Part shown: positions 31,115-38,325 of the stretch, piece after piece
Position numbering within the stretch: the stretch's first letter is position 1
Layout of the letters: each line of letters begins with the position of its first letter
Source of the DNA: Calditrichota bacterium
GTDB taxonomy: Bacteria > Calditrichota > Calditrichia > RBG-13-44-9 > J075
Assembly: GCA_020434205.1 (NCBI GenBank)
Contig: JAGRBF010000005.1
Coordinates: 1 to 38,717 of the forward strand
DNA length: 38,717 bases
Direction: 5' to 3'
The notes under the pieces: generated by a model
What the model was told of the DNA's origin: nothing
Database searches by the model: none
The model's input: only the letters and a program-made list of their open reading frames with translations
Position numbers and translations under genes: made by a program

Positions 31115-32077
31115 ATGCTTCGACCCCTTTTTGCAGGTATTTCGTTTTGCCTTTTACTGCTCTTCTCCCGGTGTTCCCCCGACGTTGAGCCCCCCACATT
31201 GCCCATGAACTGGCAGGCGGTGGATTCCATCAACCAGCACCTGCCGGCGGGAATCCGCCTGTATCAGGGGCGCAACGATTCCCTGCCCATCAACGCCTGG
31301 TATGTTTACATCGAGGAGCCCGATCCCGATATCCGAACCCGGGTGGTGATGTCCCGGGACAGCACCGACAACCGGGAAAGCATTAGCGATTTTGCCCGGA
31401 ACCTGGGGGCGTGCGTGGTCATCAACGGGGGGTATTTTACCATGAACCTCGTTCCCGCCCGCCATGCCGGGCTGCTGAAAATGGAGGACCGGGTTCATTA
31501 CCCCGCCACCCGCCGGGTTACCCGCAAGGACACTGCCTACGCCACCGCCCGCGGAACCCTGGGATTTCTGGAGGGGGACCGCCCGGACATTAGTTGGGCG
31601 ATCTCGCGGGGCGATTCCCTTTTCCGGCTGGAGCCGCCCTACGACCATCGTCCCGGAAAACCAGACCTCTCGCGGGACAGCACCCATTGGGTTTCCTGGC
31701 CGGTTCGGGAGGCTATCAGCGCCGGTCCGGTGCTGGTAAGCGAGGGCAAACTCAACATCACCGATAACGGCGAGGTTTTTTTCGGCAGTTCCATTCCCAA
31801 TACCCATCCCCGCAGCGCGGTGGGAATTACCCCCAGCGGGGCTTTATTGCTGATGGTGGTGGACGGCAGGCAGGCGGACAGCCGGGGCGTGGACCTCCGG
31901 GAACTGGCCACCCTGATGCTGGAGATCGGGGCCTTCGAAGCCCTCAACCTCGACGGCGGTGGCTCTTCCGCATTGGTGGTCAATCAAACCCTTATTAACC
32001 GGCCGGTGGGCGGCACCTTTCAACGCGAGGTAATGTCCGCTCTGGCGGTTTTTTGCCGCCCCGCCCCCAATCCCTGA
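31115..32077 (+). CDS. NAGPA-type phosphodiester glycosidase lipoprotein
   Basis: Protein of 320 residues whose N-terminus (MLRPLFAGISFCLLLLFSRCS) looks like a lipoprotein signal with Cys about 20. The main domain is the phosphodiester-glycosidase (NAGPA, DUF2233) fold: ACVVINGGYFTMN, HPRSAVGITPSGALLLMVVDGRQ, LRELATLMLEIGAFEALNLDGGGSSALVV. The human family member removes GlcNAc from GlcNAc-phospho-mannose; bacterial substrates are mostly unknown, with wall or surface glycan phosphodiesters likely. The frame is open back to 30971, but that extension lacks signal or family character. The ribosome site before 31115 is weak. Confidence 0.88.
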   Translation: MLRPLFAGISFCLLLLFSRCSPDVEPPTLPMNWQAVDSINQHLPAGIRLYQGRNDSLPINAWYVYIEEPDPDIRTRVVMSRDSTDNRESISDFARNLGACVVINGGYFTMNLVPARHAGLLKMEDRVHYPATRRVTRKDTAYATARGTLGFLEGDRPDISWAISRGDSLFRLEPPYDHRPGKPDLSRDSTHWVSWPVREAISAGPVLVSEGKLNITDNGEVFFGSSIPNTHPRSAVGITPSGALLLMVVDGRQADSRGVDLRELATLMLEIGAFEALNLDGGGSSALVVNQTLINRPVGGTFQREVMSALAVFCRPAPNP

Positions 32078-32285
32078 CGCGCATATCCTGCGCTGCTGCG
32101 CAATCGCTGCACCAAAATTTTCCGGCCGTTCATTCCCTTCCCTCTCCCTTCCACCCAACTGCCCCCGTTTCAGGCAAGCTTTTGGCGCAATTTCGGCAAA
32201 TTTACCCCAATTTGTGAAAAATGGCACATTGATTGATACCCTTTCTCTCAACACACCTAAAACACATCTATAGGAGGATGGTGAG

Positions 32286-34379
32286 ATGAAAAAAGGGCTT
32301 CTTTTTCTTTTAATCGGTTTATGGTGGTCCGCCGCAGTCTGGGCCAACGGGGTTGGCGTCGTGGATGCCAGCGTTAACGCCAATCTGCGCCTGCTGACCA
32401 GTGAGGTAACGGTAAATGCGGAAAGCCAGATTGCCACCGTCATAACCACCCAGGTTTTCCTCAACGACCTGGGGGTTCCGGGGATTCCCCTGGACATCAA
32501 ATACGCCTTTCCCCTGCCGGAAGGGGCCAGCGCCACCGGCCTGCGCTGGCTGCACGAAGGGCAGTGGTATGAGGCCAATATCGCCGGAGAACCGGACACC
32601 ACTCTGCCGGGCTCCGGGGGCAATGTTCACCCCAATCTGGTTACTTATCTGGGAGATACGCCGCTCTATTTCAGCATTCCCCAGCGGCTGCAGCGGGATT
32701 CCCTGCTAACCGTTGAGCTCACTTACGTACAATTGCTGCCCTATTCCTTTGGGGACGTTTCCTTCCACTATCCCGGAGATTATTCCCTGATCCAGTCCGG
32801 GCAGGTTCTTCAGCAGTCGTTTTCCTTCAACCTGACCTCCCCACGGACCATTGACGCCATTACCCTGCTCTCGGGACAAACCCTGACCCAGTTGATCAAC
32901 ACCGGTAATAACGCCAATGTGGAAACCCTGATGCTGGAGGCGCCCGCCGACGAGGATTACCTGCTGGAATACACCCTGGCCCTCGATCAGCTGGGTCTGT
33001 TCGCCTACAGCAGCATCATGGACAGCGCCAACGTCCCCGATGAGTTGGGCAACGGCTTCCTGACCTTCATTGCCGAGCCGGATCCCGGGGAAACCACCGC
33101 TATTATCGACAAGGTTTTTACCCTGATCATCGACCGCTCGGGAAGCATGTCCGGGGACAAGATCGTCCAGGCCCGCAACGCGGCGGTTTACGTGATGGAG
33201 AACCTCAACGAGGGCGATCGTTTCAACATCGTCGACTTCTCCACCAGCGTTTCTTCCTTCCGCAGCAGCCATGTCCTCTACACCCCGGCCACCCGGAACG
33301 CCGCCATCACCTATATTCAATACCTGATCGCCAATGGCGGGACCAATATCTCCGGGGCCTTCGACGTGGCCATTCCCCAGTTCGCCAGCGCGGGAGACAG
33401 CACCGCCAACATCATGATTTTCCTGACCGACGGCATCCCCAACGGGGGAATCACCGATACCGAACTGCTGCTGGCGCATGTTCGCGATCTGGCGGACCAG
33501 ACCGAAACCCTGTTCAGCCTGTTTACCTTCGGGATCGGCAGCAACGTCAATACCCAATTGCTGGCCCTGCTGGCCTCCGAGAACAACGGGCTGGCGGAAT
33601 TTCTGGGCAACGACGAGCTGTACGGCCGGATTACAAGCTTTTATCAGCGCATTCGCAACCCGGTGCTTATCAACACCCAGATCAGCTTTTCCCCGGCGGC
33701 GGTTACCGAGGTGTACCCGGATCCCCTGCCCAATTTGTACAAGGGATCTCAGATGATTATTTCCGGGCGTTTTACGGAGGGGATTCCGGTGACCATCAGC
33801 CTGAGCGGAACGGCCTTTAACCTGCCGGTGAATTACGACTTCACCGTGGATCTGGCGGATTCCCTCAACGACAGCTACCGTTTTCTGACCAAGATCTGGG
33901 CCAAGAGCAAAATCGAACATCTCCTGATCGCCTATTTCCGGCTGGATCCCAACAGCAGCGAAGCCCAGCAGCTTCGCCTGGACATCATTGATCTCAGCCT
34001 CTCTTACGGGGTCATCTCTCCCTTCACCAGCTTCAGCGGCGGAGATCCGGTAGGCATTGAGGAGACTGAGCTTGAGCAACCGGAAACCCTTATCGGGGAC
34101 TTCGAGCTCCTCGGCAATTACCCCAACCCCTTTAATCCTTCAACCACCATTCGGGTGCGGATCCCCCATGCGATTGCCGGGCCGATGGCGGTGCGGATTT
34201 ACAATACCCTCGGACAGCTTGTTAAAACCCTGCGGATTAACATCAGCGGCCCCGGAACCTACGAGATTTTCTGGGACGGCACCTTTGAGAGCGGCCTGAA
34301 CGCTGCCAGCGGCACCTATTTTTACGTCGTGGAAATGGGAAAAACCCTTCTGGCGGGCAAGATGACCCTGCTTAAATAA
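32286..34379 (+). CDS. VIT-VWA domain secreted protein with T9SS sorting domain
   Basis: Protein of 697 residues with signal peptide (MKKGLLFLLIGLWWSAAVWA). An N-terminal vault/inter-alpha-trypsin (VIT) domain (VNANLRLLTSEVTVNAESQ, YAFPLPEGASATGLRW) is followed by a von Willebrand A domain with an intact MIDAS, FTLIIDRSGSMSGDK (Asp283), GGTNISGAFD and IFLTDGIPN. The tail reads LLGNYPNPFNPSTTIRVRIP and ends AGKMTLLK, a type IX sorting domain. This is a metal-dependent adhesion or protein-binding surface protein; the ligand is unknown. AGGAGG precedes the ATG. A strong terminator follows, so it is a single-gene unit. Confidence 0.92.
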   Translation: MKKGLLFLLIGLWWSAAVWANGVGVVDASVNANLRLLTSEVTVNAESQIATVITTQVFLNDLGVPGIPLDIKYAFPLPEGASATGLRWLHEGQWYEANIAGEPDTTLPGSGGNVHPNLVTYLGDTPLYFSIPQRLQRDSLLTVELTYVQLLPYSFGDVSFHYPGDYSLIQSGQVLQQSFSFNLTSPRTIDAITLLSGQTLTQLINTGNNANVETLMLEAPADEDYLLEYTLALDQLGLFAYSSIMDSANVPDELGNGFLTFIAEPDPGETTAIIDKVFTLIIDRSGSMSGDKIVQARNAAVYVMENLNEGDRFNIVDFSTSVSSFRSSHVLYTPATRNAAITYIQYLIANGGTNISGAFDVAIPQFASAGDSTANIMIFLTDGIPNGGITDTELLLAHVRDLADQTETLFSLFTFGIGSNVNTQLLALLASENNGLAEFLGNDELYGRITSFYQRIRNPVLINTQISFSPAAVTEVYPDPLPNLYKGSQMIISGRFTEGIPVTISLSGTAFNLPVNYDFTVDLADSLNDSYRFLTKIWAKSKIEHLLIAYFRLDPNSSEAQQLRLDIIDLSLSYGVISPFTSFSGGDPVGIEETELEQPETLIGDFELLGNYPNPFNPSTTIRVRIPHAIAGPMAVRIYNTLGQLVKTLRINISGPGTYEIFWDGTFESGLNAASGTYFYVVEMGKTLLAGKMTLLK

Positions 34380-34404
34380 GGAAAAATTCGGTGGGAGGCC
34401 CCGG

Positions 34405-34446
34405 GCGGGGTTGGCTTGTTGGGAGCCGGCCCCGCTATTTTTTTTC
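34405..34446 (+). terminator. Intrinsic terminator after the VIT-VWA gene
   Basis: GCGGGGTTGGCT (34405-34416) pairs with AGCCGGCCCCGC (two G-U pairs) around a 7-nt loop and is followed by TATTTTTTTT. It lies 26 bp after the stop codon. Confidence 0.9.
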
Positions 34447-34615
34447 AAAATTTTCCCGGATTATGCGAATCTTTTGACATATACCATATTTTTGGCGGAT
34501 TTCAGGGTTATTTTCTTTCAGGGGTTGACAAATCCGGGCCTTTCACGGCCCATTCTCATTAACAAATTGCCAGGCCTGAGGGCGGCGACACTTTCGGAAA
34601 TACCGTTTACCAAAC

Positions 34616-35287
34616 ATGCAAACAAACCGCCTTCGCGTTAAAATTTGCTGCATCAGCAGCGTGGAAGAGGCTCGCACCGCGATTTCCCTGGGGGCCGATG
34701 CCCTGGGTCTGGTATCCAGTATGCCCAGCGGACCGGGGGTAATTCCGGAAGAAACCATTGCCGGGATTGCCGCCAGCACCCCTCCGGGGGTCAATACTTT
34801 TTTGCTGACCAGCCTGCAGGACCCGGACGCCATTATTGAACAACACCGTCGCTGCGGGACGGACACCATTCAGTTGGTCGATGCCCTGCCGGACGGCGCC
34901 CATCAGGAGATTCGCCGGGCTTTGCCGGGAATACGGCTGGTGCAGGTTATCCACGTCCTGGATCGGGAATCCATTGCCGAGGCGCAGCGGGTGGCCCCAC
35001 ATGTTCATGCGTTGTTACTGGACTCCGGCAATCCCAAACTGGCCGTTAAGACCCTCGGGGGAACCGGCCGGACCCACAATTGGGAAATCAGCCGGGAGTT
35101 GGTCGCCGCGGTGAAAAGGCCGGTTTTTCTGGCCGGCGGGCTGACCGCAGAGAATATCGGGGAAGCGGTTGCCGGGGTTCGCCCCTTCGGGGTGGACCTT
35201 TGCTCCGGGGTTCGCACCGGTGGCAAATTAGACCCGGAAAAGCTGAAACGTTTTTTTGAGGAAGCCGGAAAAATCCGAATTGTTTAG
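34616..35287 (+). CDS. Phosphoribosylanthranilate isomerase-like protein (TrpF family)
   Basis: TIM-barrel protein of 223 residues in the TrpF family, which isomerises phosphoribosylanthranilate in tryptophan synthesis. The catalytic Cys11 (VKICCIS; usually KICGIT) and Asp136 (ALLLDSG) are present, as are GGTGRTHNW and LAGGLTAENI for phosphate binding. The segment that normally reads SPRYV, whose Arg holds the anthranilate carboxylate, is PSGPGVI here, so that Arg is missing. The gene is not with other trp genes. It may be a TrpF paralogue acting on a different amino-sugar phosphate, or a divergent TrpF. No clear ribosome site precedes the ATG. I leave the symbol blank for this reason. Confidence 0.82.
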   Translation: MQTNRLRVKICCISSVEEARTAISLGADALGLVSSMPSGPGVIPEETIAGIAASTPPGVNTFLLTSLQDPDAIIEQHRRCGTDTIQLVDALPDGAHQEIRRALPGIRLVQVIHVLDRESIAEAQRVAPHVHALLLDSGNPKLAVKTLGGTGRTHNWEISRELVAAVKRPVFLAGGLTAENIGEAVAGVRPFGVDLCSGVRTGGKLDPEKLKRFFEEAGKIRIV

Positions 35288-35432
35288 AAACGGCAGAAAG
35301 CGGTCTTTATCCTTTTTGCCCGACATAGAATTATAACCGGAATCATTCCCAATCTGATTCTCCCCAAGCGGTCCGCCATCTGCTCTCCGGTTGATACAAA
35401 AACATCTTACAACCCAGTCAGGAGTTCCGCTT

Positions 35433-36914
35433 TTGTTGCTTTCCGAACTCATCGCACAACTTCCCGGAAAACCGGGCGCCGGGCTAAACGGCGACCGGGA
35501 GATCACCGGAATTGAATACGACCCCCTGCGCATCAAACCCGGTAACCTGTTTGTCCCCATCAATATTTATACCCAGTTGGACAAGGTAGAACTTCCCGAC
35601 GGCCACCTTTTTATCGAGCAGGCGGTGGGTCGGGGGGCCGCGGCGGTAATCCACGACAAAAATGTGACCCTTCCGGAAGGGGTACCGGGAATCCGGGTGA
35701 CCAATTCCCGGGAGGCCCTCAGCCGCCTGGCCGCCCATTTTTTCGGCTATCCCAATCGCAGCCTGAAATTACTGGGGGTAACCGGAACCAACGGAAAAAC
35801 CACCACCACCCATATTCTCGAGGCTATTTTTTCCGAGAGCCATACCTTCAGCCTCACCGGCACCCTCTATTACAAAATCAACGGTGTGGTCCACGGTTCC
35901 AAGGACACCACCCCGGAACCGACCGACCTGCACCAGATTTTTCTGGAGATGAAGGAGGCCGGCAGCGAATACTGCGCCATGGAGGTCTCCTCCCACGGCA
36001 TCGACATGCACCGGGTGGACGGGCTGGATTTCCGGGTGGGGATTTTTACCAATCTTTCCCCGGACCACCTGGATTATCACAAAACCATGACCCATTACCG
36101 GGACACCAAGCTGCGTTTTTTTGAGATGCTGGCGGAACAGGAGCGCTGGGGCATTGTCAATTCCGACGATCCGGTGGGCGAGATGTTCGCCCGTGCGGCC
36201 GGCAAAAACGTTTTGACCTTCGGAATGGGAACGGAGGCGGCAGTGCGGGCTTCCAACCTGCAGATGAACATCAACCAATGCCGCTACGACGTGGAAACCC
36301 CCTGGGGCAATTTCCCCATCGACTCCCGCCTGATCGGCAGCTACAATGTCTACAATACCCTGGGCGCCATTGCCGCGGCCCTCACCTGCGGCATTTCCAT
36401 CGAGGAAGTCCGGCGGGGAGCGGAAAAAGCGATCCGGGTTCCGGGTCGTTTTGAATTTTTGGATGCCGGTCAGGATTTTGCGGTGGTGGTGGATTTTGCC
36501 CACACCCCGGACAGTATGGAAAACGTGCTGAAGCTGGCGCGCAGCCTGACCCAGGAGCGGGTGATCACCCTTTTCGGCTGCGGTGGAGACCGCGACCCCA
36601 TTAAACGCCCCCAAATGGGCCGGGTGGCAGAGCATTACAGCGACCTGATTATCATGACCGCCGACAACCCGCGCAACGAAAGTCTGGACCGCATTATGGG
36701 GCATATCCGGCAGGGGCTCCTGGGGATCGTTCCCACCGTGGAAATTGCCGATCGCGCCGAGGCGGTGGCCCACGCCATCGGCGAAGCCCGCCCGGGAGAC
36801 CTGGTTTTGCTGCTGGGGAAAGGCCACGAGACCAGCCAGACCATCGGCAACCAATCCCTTCCCTACAACGATCGCCAATGTGCGTTGAGTTGCTTAGGGC
36901 GTGTTGACAATTAG
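35433..36914 (+). CDS. murE: UDP-MurNAc-tripeptide ligase (MurE)
   Basis: Cytoplasmic peptidoglycan ligase that adds the third amino acid to UDP-MurNAc-dipeptide. About 493 residues: N-terminal UDP-binding domain, ATP loop GVTGTNGKTTTTH, TTPEPTDL, the lysine of YRDTKLRFF that is carbamylated in Mur ligases, and C-terminal ADNPRNE, the motif of meso-diaminopimelate-specific MurE, with LLLGKGHE. The start is set at TTG 35433, with AGGAG 8 nt upstream; an earlier in-frame TTG at 35391 has no such site. The last six codons (LGRVDN) fall inside a family-2 repeat, which supplies the stop codon. It is not in a mur/dcw cluster, so a second MurE may exist elsewhere. Confidence 0.93.
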   Translation: MLLSELIAQLPGKPGAGLNGDREITGIEYDPLRIKPGNLFVPINIYTQLDKVELPDGHLFIEQAVGRGAAAVIHDKNVTLPEGVPGIRVTNSREALSRLAAHFFGYPNRSLKLLGVTGTNGKTTTTHILEAIFSESHTFSLTGTLYYKINGVVHGSKDTTPEPTDLHQIFLEMKEAGSEYCAMEVSSHGIDMHRVDGLDFRVGIFTNLSPDHLDYHKTMTHYRDTKLRFFEMLAEQERWGIVNSDDPVGEMFARAAGKNVLTFGMGTEAAVRASNLQMNINQCRYDVETPWGNFPIDSRLIGSYNVYNTLGAIAAALTCGISIEEVRRGAEKAIRVPGRFEFLDAGQDFAVVVDFAHTPDSMENVLKLARSLTQERVITLFGCGGDRDPIKRPQMGRVAEHYSDLIIMTADNPRNESLDRIMGHIRQGLLGIVPTVEIADRAEAVAHAIGEARPGDLVLLLGKGHETSQTIGNQSLPYNDRQCALSCLGRVDN

Positions 36915-36952
36915 AAAATTCGCAGTTTAGAGGTTGGACAACACGCCCCTAA
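36894..36952. repeat. Inverted repeat, GGGCGTGTTG family (family 2), overlapping the murE end
   Basis: TTAGGGCGTGTTGACAA at the left faces TTGGACAACACGCCCCTAA at the right with a 23-bp centre. The left arm is in the murE frame. The pair may fold as a 3' hairpin after murE. Confidence 0.8.
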
Positions 36953-37030
36953 AGATTTGGGGTTTGATATTTGAGCTTTTGGGTGGAAATTGCAGGCGCA
37001 TTTCAGCACAAACCCAAACCAGGAGCCATT

Positions 37031-37366
37031 ATGCCCGCCCCAAAATCCTTTCCGGACGATCCCACCGGCGAAGTTCTCCAGCAGTTGAAAGAAGACGGCG
37101 CCAATTTCGACATTCCTCATTCGGTAGACTTCTACATTGCCGTTGCCACGGAGGAAACCGCCCAAAATCTCGGGGAGGCCCTTTCCGAAGCGGGCTACGA
37201 GGTCGAATTAGCCTTCGATGAAGAAGAGGAAGAGTGGGCGGTGGTGTGTATTTGCGAAATGCTGCTGGATTACGACAAAATCACCGAAACGGAAAAAGCC
37301 CTCGAACAACTCAGCCAACCCTTTGGAGGGGAGCTGGATGGTTGGGGAACCTACCCGGAAATGTAG
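37031..37366 (+). CDS. rraB: RraB-family protein (regulator of RNase E)
   Basis: Acidic protein of 111 residues. FPDDPTGEVLQQLKEDG, then IPHSVDFYIAVATEETAQNLGEALSEAGYEVEL, a strongly acidic patch EEEEEWAV, and the ending QPFGGELDGWGTY match the RraB family from end to end. E. coli RraB binds RNase E and alters which RNAs it cleaves; whether this organism's RNase E/G is the partner is unknown. GGAG lies before the ATG at 37031; the frame open to 36971 includes repeat DNA and is not family-like. It stands alone between murE and a small membrane protein. Confidence 0.87.
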   Translation: MPAPKSFPDDPTGEVLQQLKEDGANFDIPHSVDFYIAVATEETAQNLGEALSEAGYEVELAFDEEEEEWAVVCICEMLLDYDKITETEKALEQLSQPFGGELDGWGTYPEM

Positions 37367-37426
37367 GTTGTCTTTCCGGACCAAACGATTATATTTAGTG
37401 AACAAAAACTCACTAAAGAGGTCGTT

Positions 37427-37831
37427 ATGGGTCGCCAGATTATAGCCGTTGTCGCCGGGGTTATTGCTGCAGGAGTGGTCGTTTACCTGATGGAAATGCT
37501 AAGCCACGGCATTTTTCCACCGCCTGCCTCCATGGATCCCATGGACCCGCAGTCCATTAAAGCCCATTTGGATCAACTCCCTGCCGGAGCATTTCTTCTG
37601 GTGCTGTTGGGCTGGGGATTGGGGAGTTTTACCGGGGGTTTTACCGCCGCCAAAATCGCCGGCACCCGAACCCTCCGGGCTGCGGTAATCGTAGGGGTAA
37701 TCCAGATGTTGGGCGGCATTCTCAACATGACCTTAATCCCCCATCCCCTCTGGATGGTCGTTGCCGGCTTGCTGATATTTGTCCCCATGGCCTGGGTGGG
37801 TGGCAAAATCGCCGGCTCTCCCGCCGGTTGA
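37427..37831 (+). CDS. Small four-helix membrane protein, function unknown
   Basis: Protein of 134 residues with four hydrophobic segments (about 4-22, 52-75, 85-103, 107-126). It opens MGRQIIAVVAGVIAAGVVVYLMEMLSH and has GWGLGSFTGGFTAAKIAG and AWVGGKIAG, a glycine-rich pattern common in short uncharacterised inner-membrane proteins. I do not recognise a family with a known role. AAAGAGGT precedes the ATG, and a GATTATATT stretch about 40 nt upstream may hold the promoter, suggesting independent transcription from rraB. Confidence 0.7.
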   Translation: MGRQIIAVVAGVIAAGVVVYLMEMLSHGIFPPPASMDPMDPQSIKAHLDQLPAGAFLLVLLGWGLGSFTGGFTAAKIAGTRTLRAAVIVGVIQMLGGILNMTLIPHPLWMVVAGLLIFVPMAWVGGKIAGSPAG

Positions 37832-37860
37832 CCAGATGCCAATTCATCTTATTATCTCAT

Positions 37861-38124
37861 GTTACGCAACCAAACCCGTTTCTGCTATTTAACCGCGAAA
37901 ACGCGAAAACGCGAAGAATTAATATGTTTGGTCTTTGCCAGACACAGAACTTCCGTACCCACAACTGCTTTGGGAAACGGACGTAAACCACCTATCCATG
38001 GTGGTCCGCGGATAACAACATGCCGGCTAGCTTTTCCGCTACAGGGTCAGGTGAGTCCGGTTTCAGTTTTCGCGATTTCGTGATTTCGCGGTTAATGGGC
38101 CGGAAATTGCTTCTTGCGCGTAAC
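37861..38124 (+). repeat. MITE-like element (family 1, copy D, long form)
   Basis: About 264 bp, the best-preserved long copy. The left end GTTACGCAAC and right end TTGCGCGTAAC are imperfect inverted repeats. Just inside are TTTAACCGCGAAA and TTTCGCGGTTAA. The left side carries three CGCGAAAA/G octamers. Its right end lies 9 bp from the stop codon of the hydrolase remnant at 38133. Confidence 0.85.
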
Positions 38125-38132
38125 GTCAGTTA

Positions 38133-38258
38133 TTATTTGATGGCCTTCCCTATCAAATGCGCCTCAAAAAAGCTGAGGATACGGGTCCGGTATTCCGCGC
38201 CGTCGATAATCCACACCTGGCACGGTTTTCCCGCTGCCTGATAAAGCTGCCCGGTTTT
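38133..38258 (-). pseudogene. Remnant of an alpha/beta hydrolase C-terminus
   Basis: Forty-one codons on the minus strand between a stop (38259-38261) and TAA at 38133 read GQLYQAAGKPCQVWIIDGAE, then YRTRILSFFEAHLIGKAIK. This resembles the C-terminus of alpha/beta hydrolases, where a 'W-I-I-x-G-A-x-H' segment is followed after some 10 residues by 'EYRxRILxFFxxHL'. The catalytic His and the linker seem deleted, and nothing of the N-terminal part is found. It lies right beside repeat copy D. It is a degraded gene fragment; the similarity is from pattern memory only. Confidence 0.5.
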
Positions 38259-38325
38259 TCAAAAAAACCTTCCGGTTGGGGAATACCTTCAAAAGCCCCA
38301 TTGGTTCGATACCCCGGAGGAAAAA

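Noticed and set aside
32706-34079. Minus-strand frame of 457 codons opposite the VIT-VWA gene
   Set aside because: Shadow of a gene with intact MIDAS and sorting tail.
38300-38320. GGTTCGATACCCC as a tRNA T-loop
   Set aside because: No matching T-stem, anticodon arm or acceptor stem is found around it.
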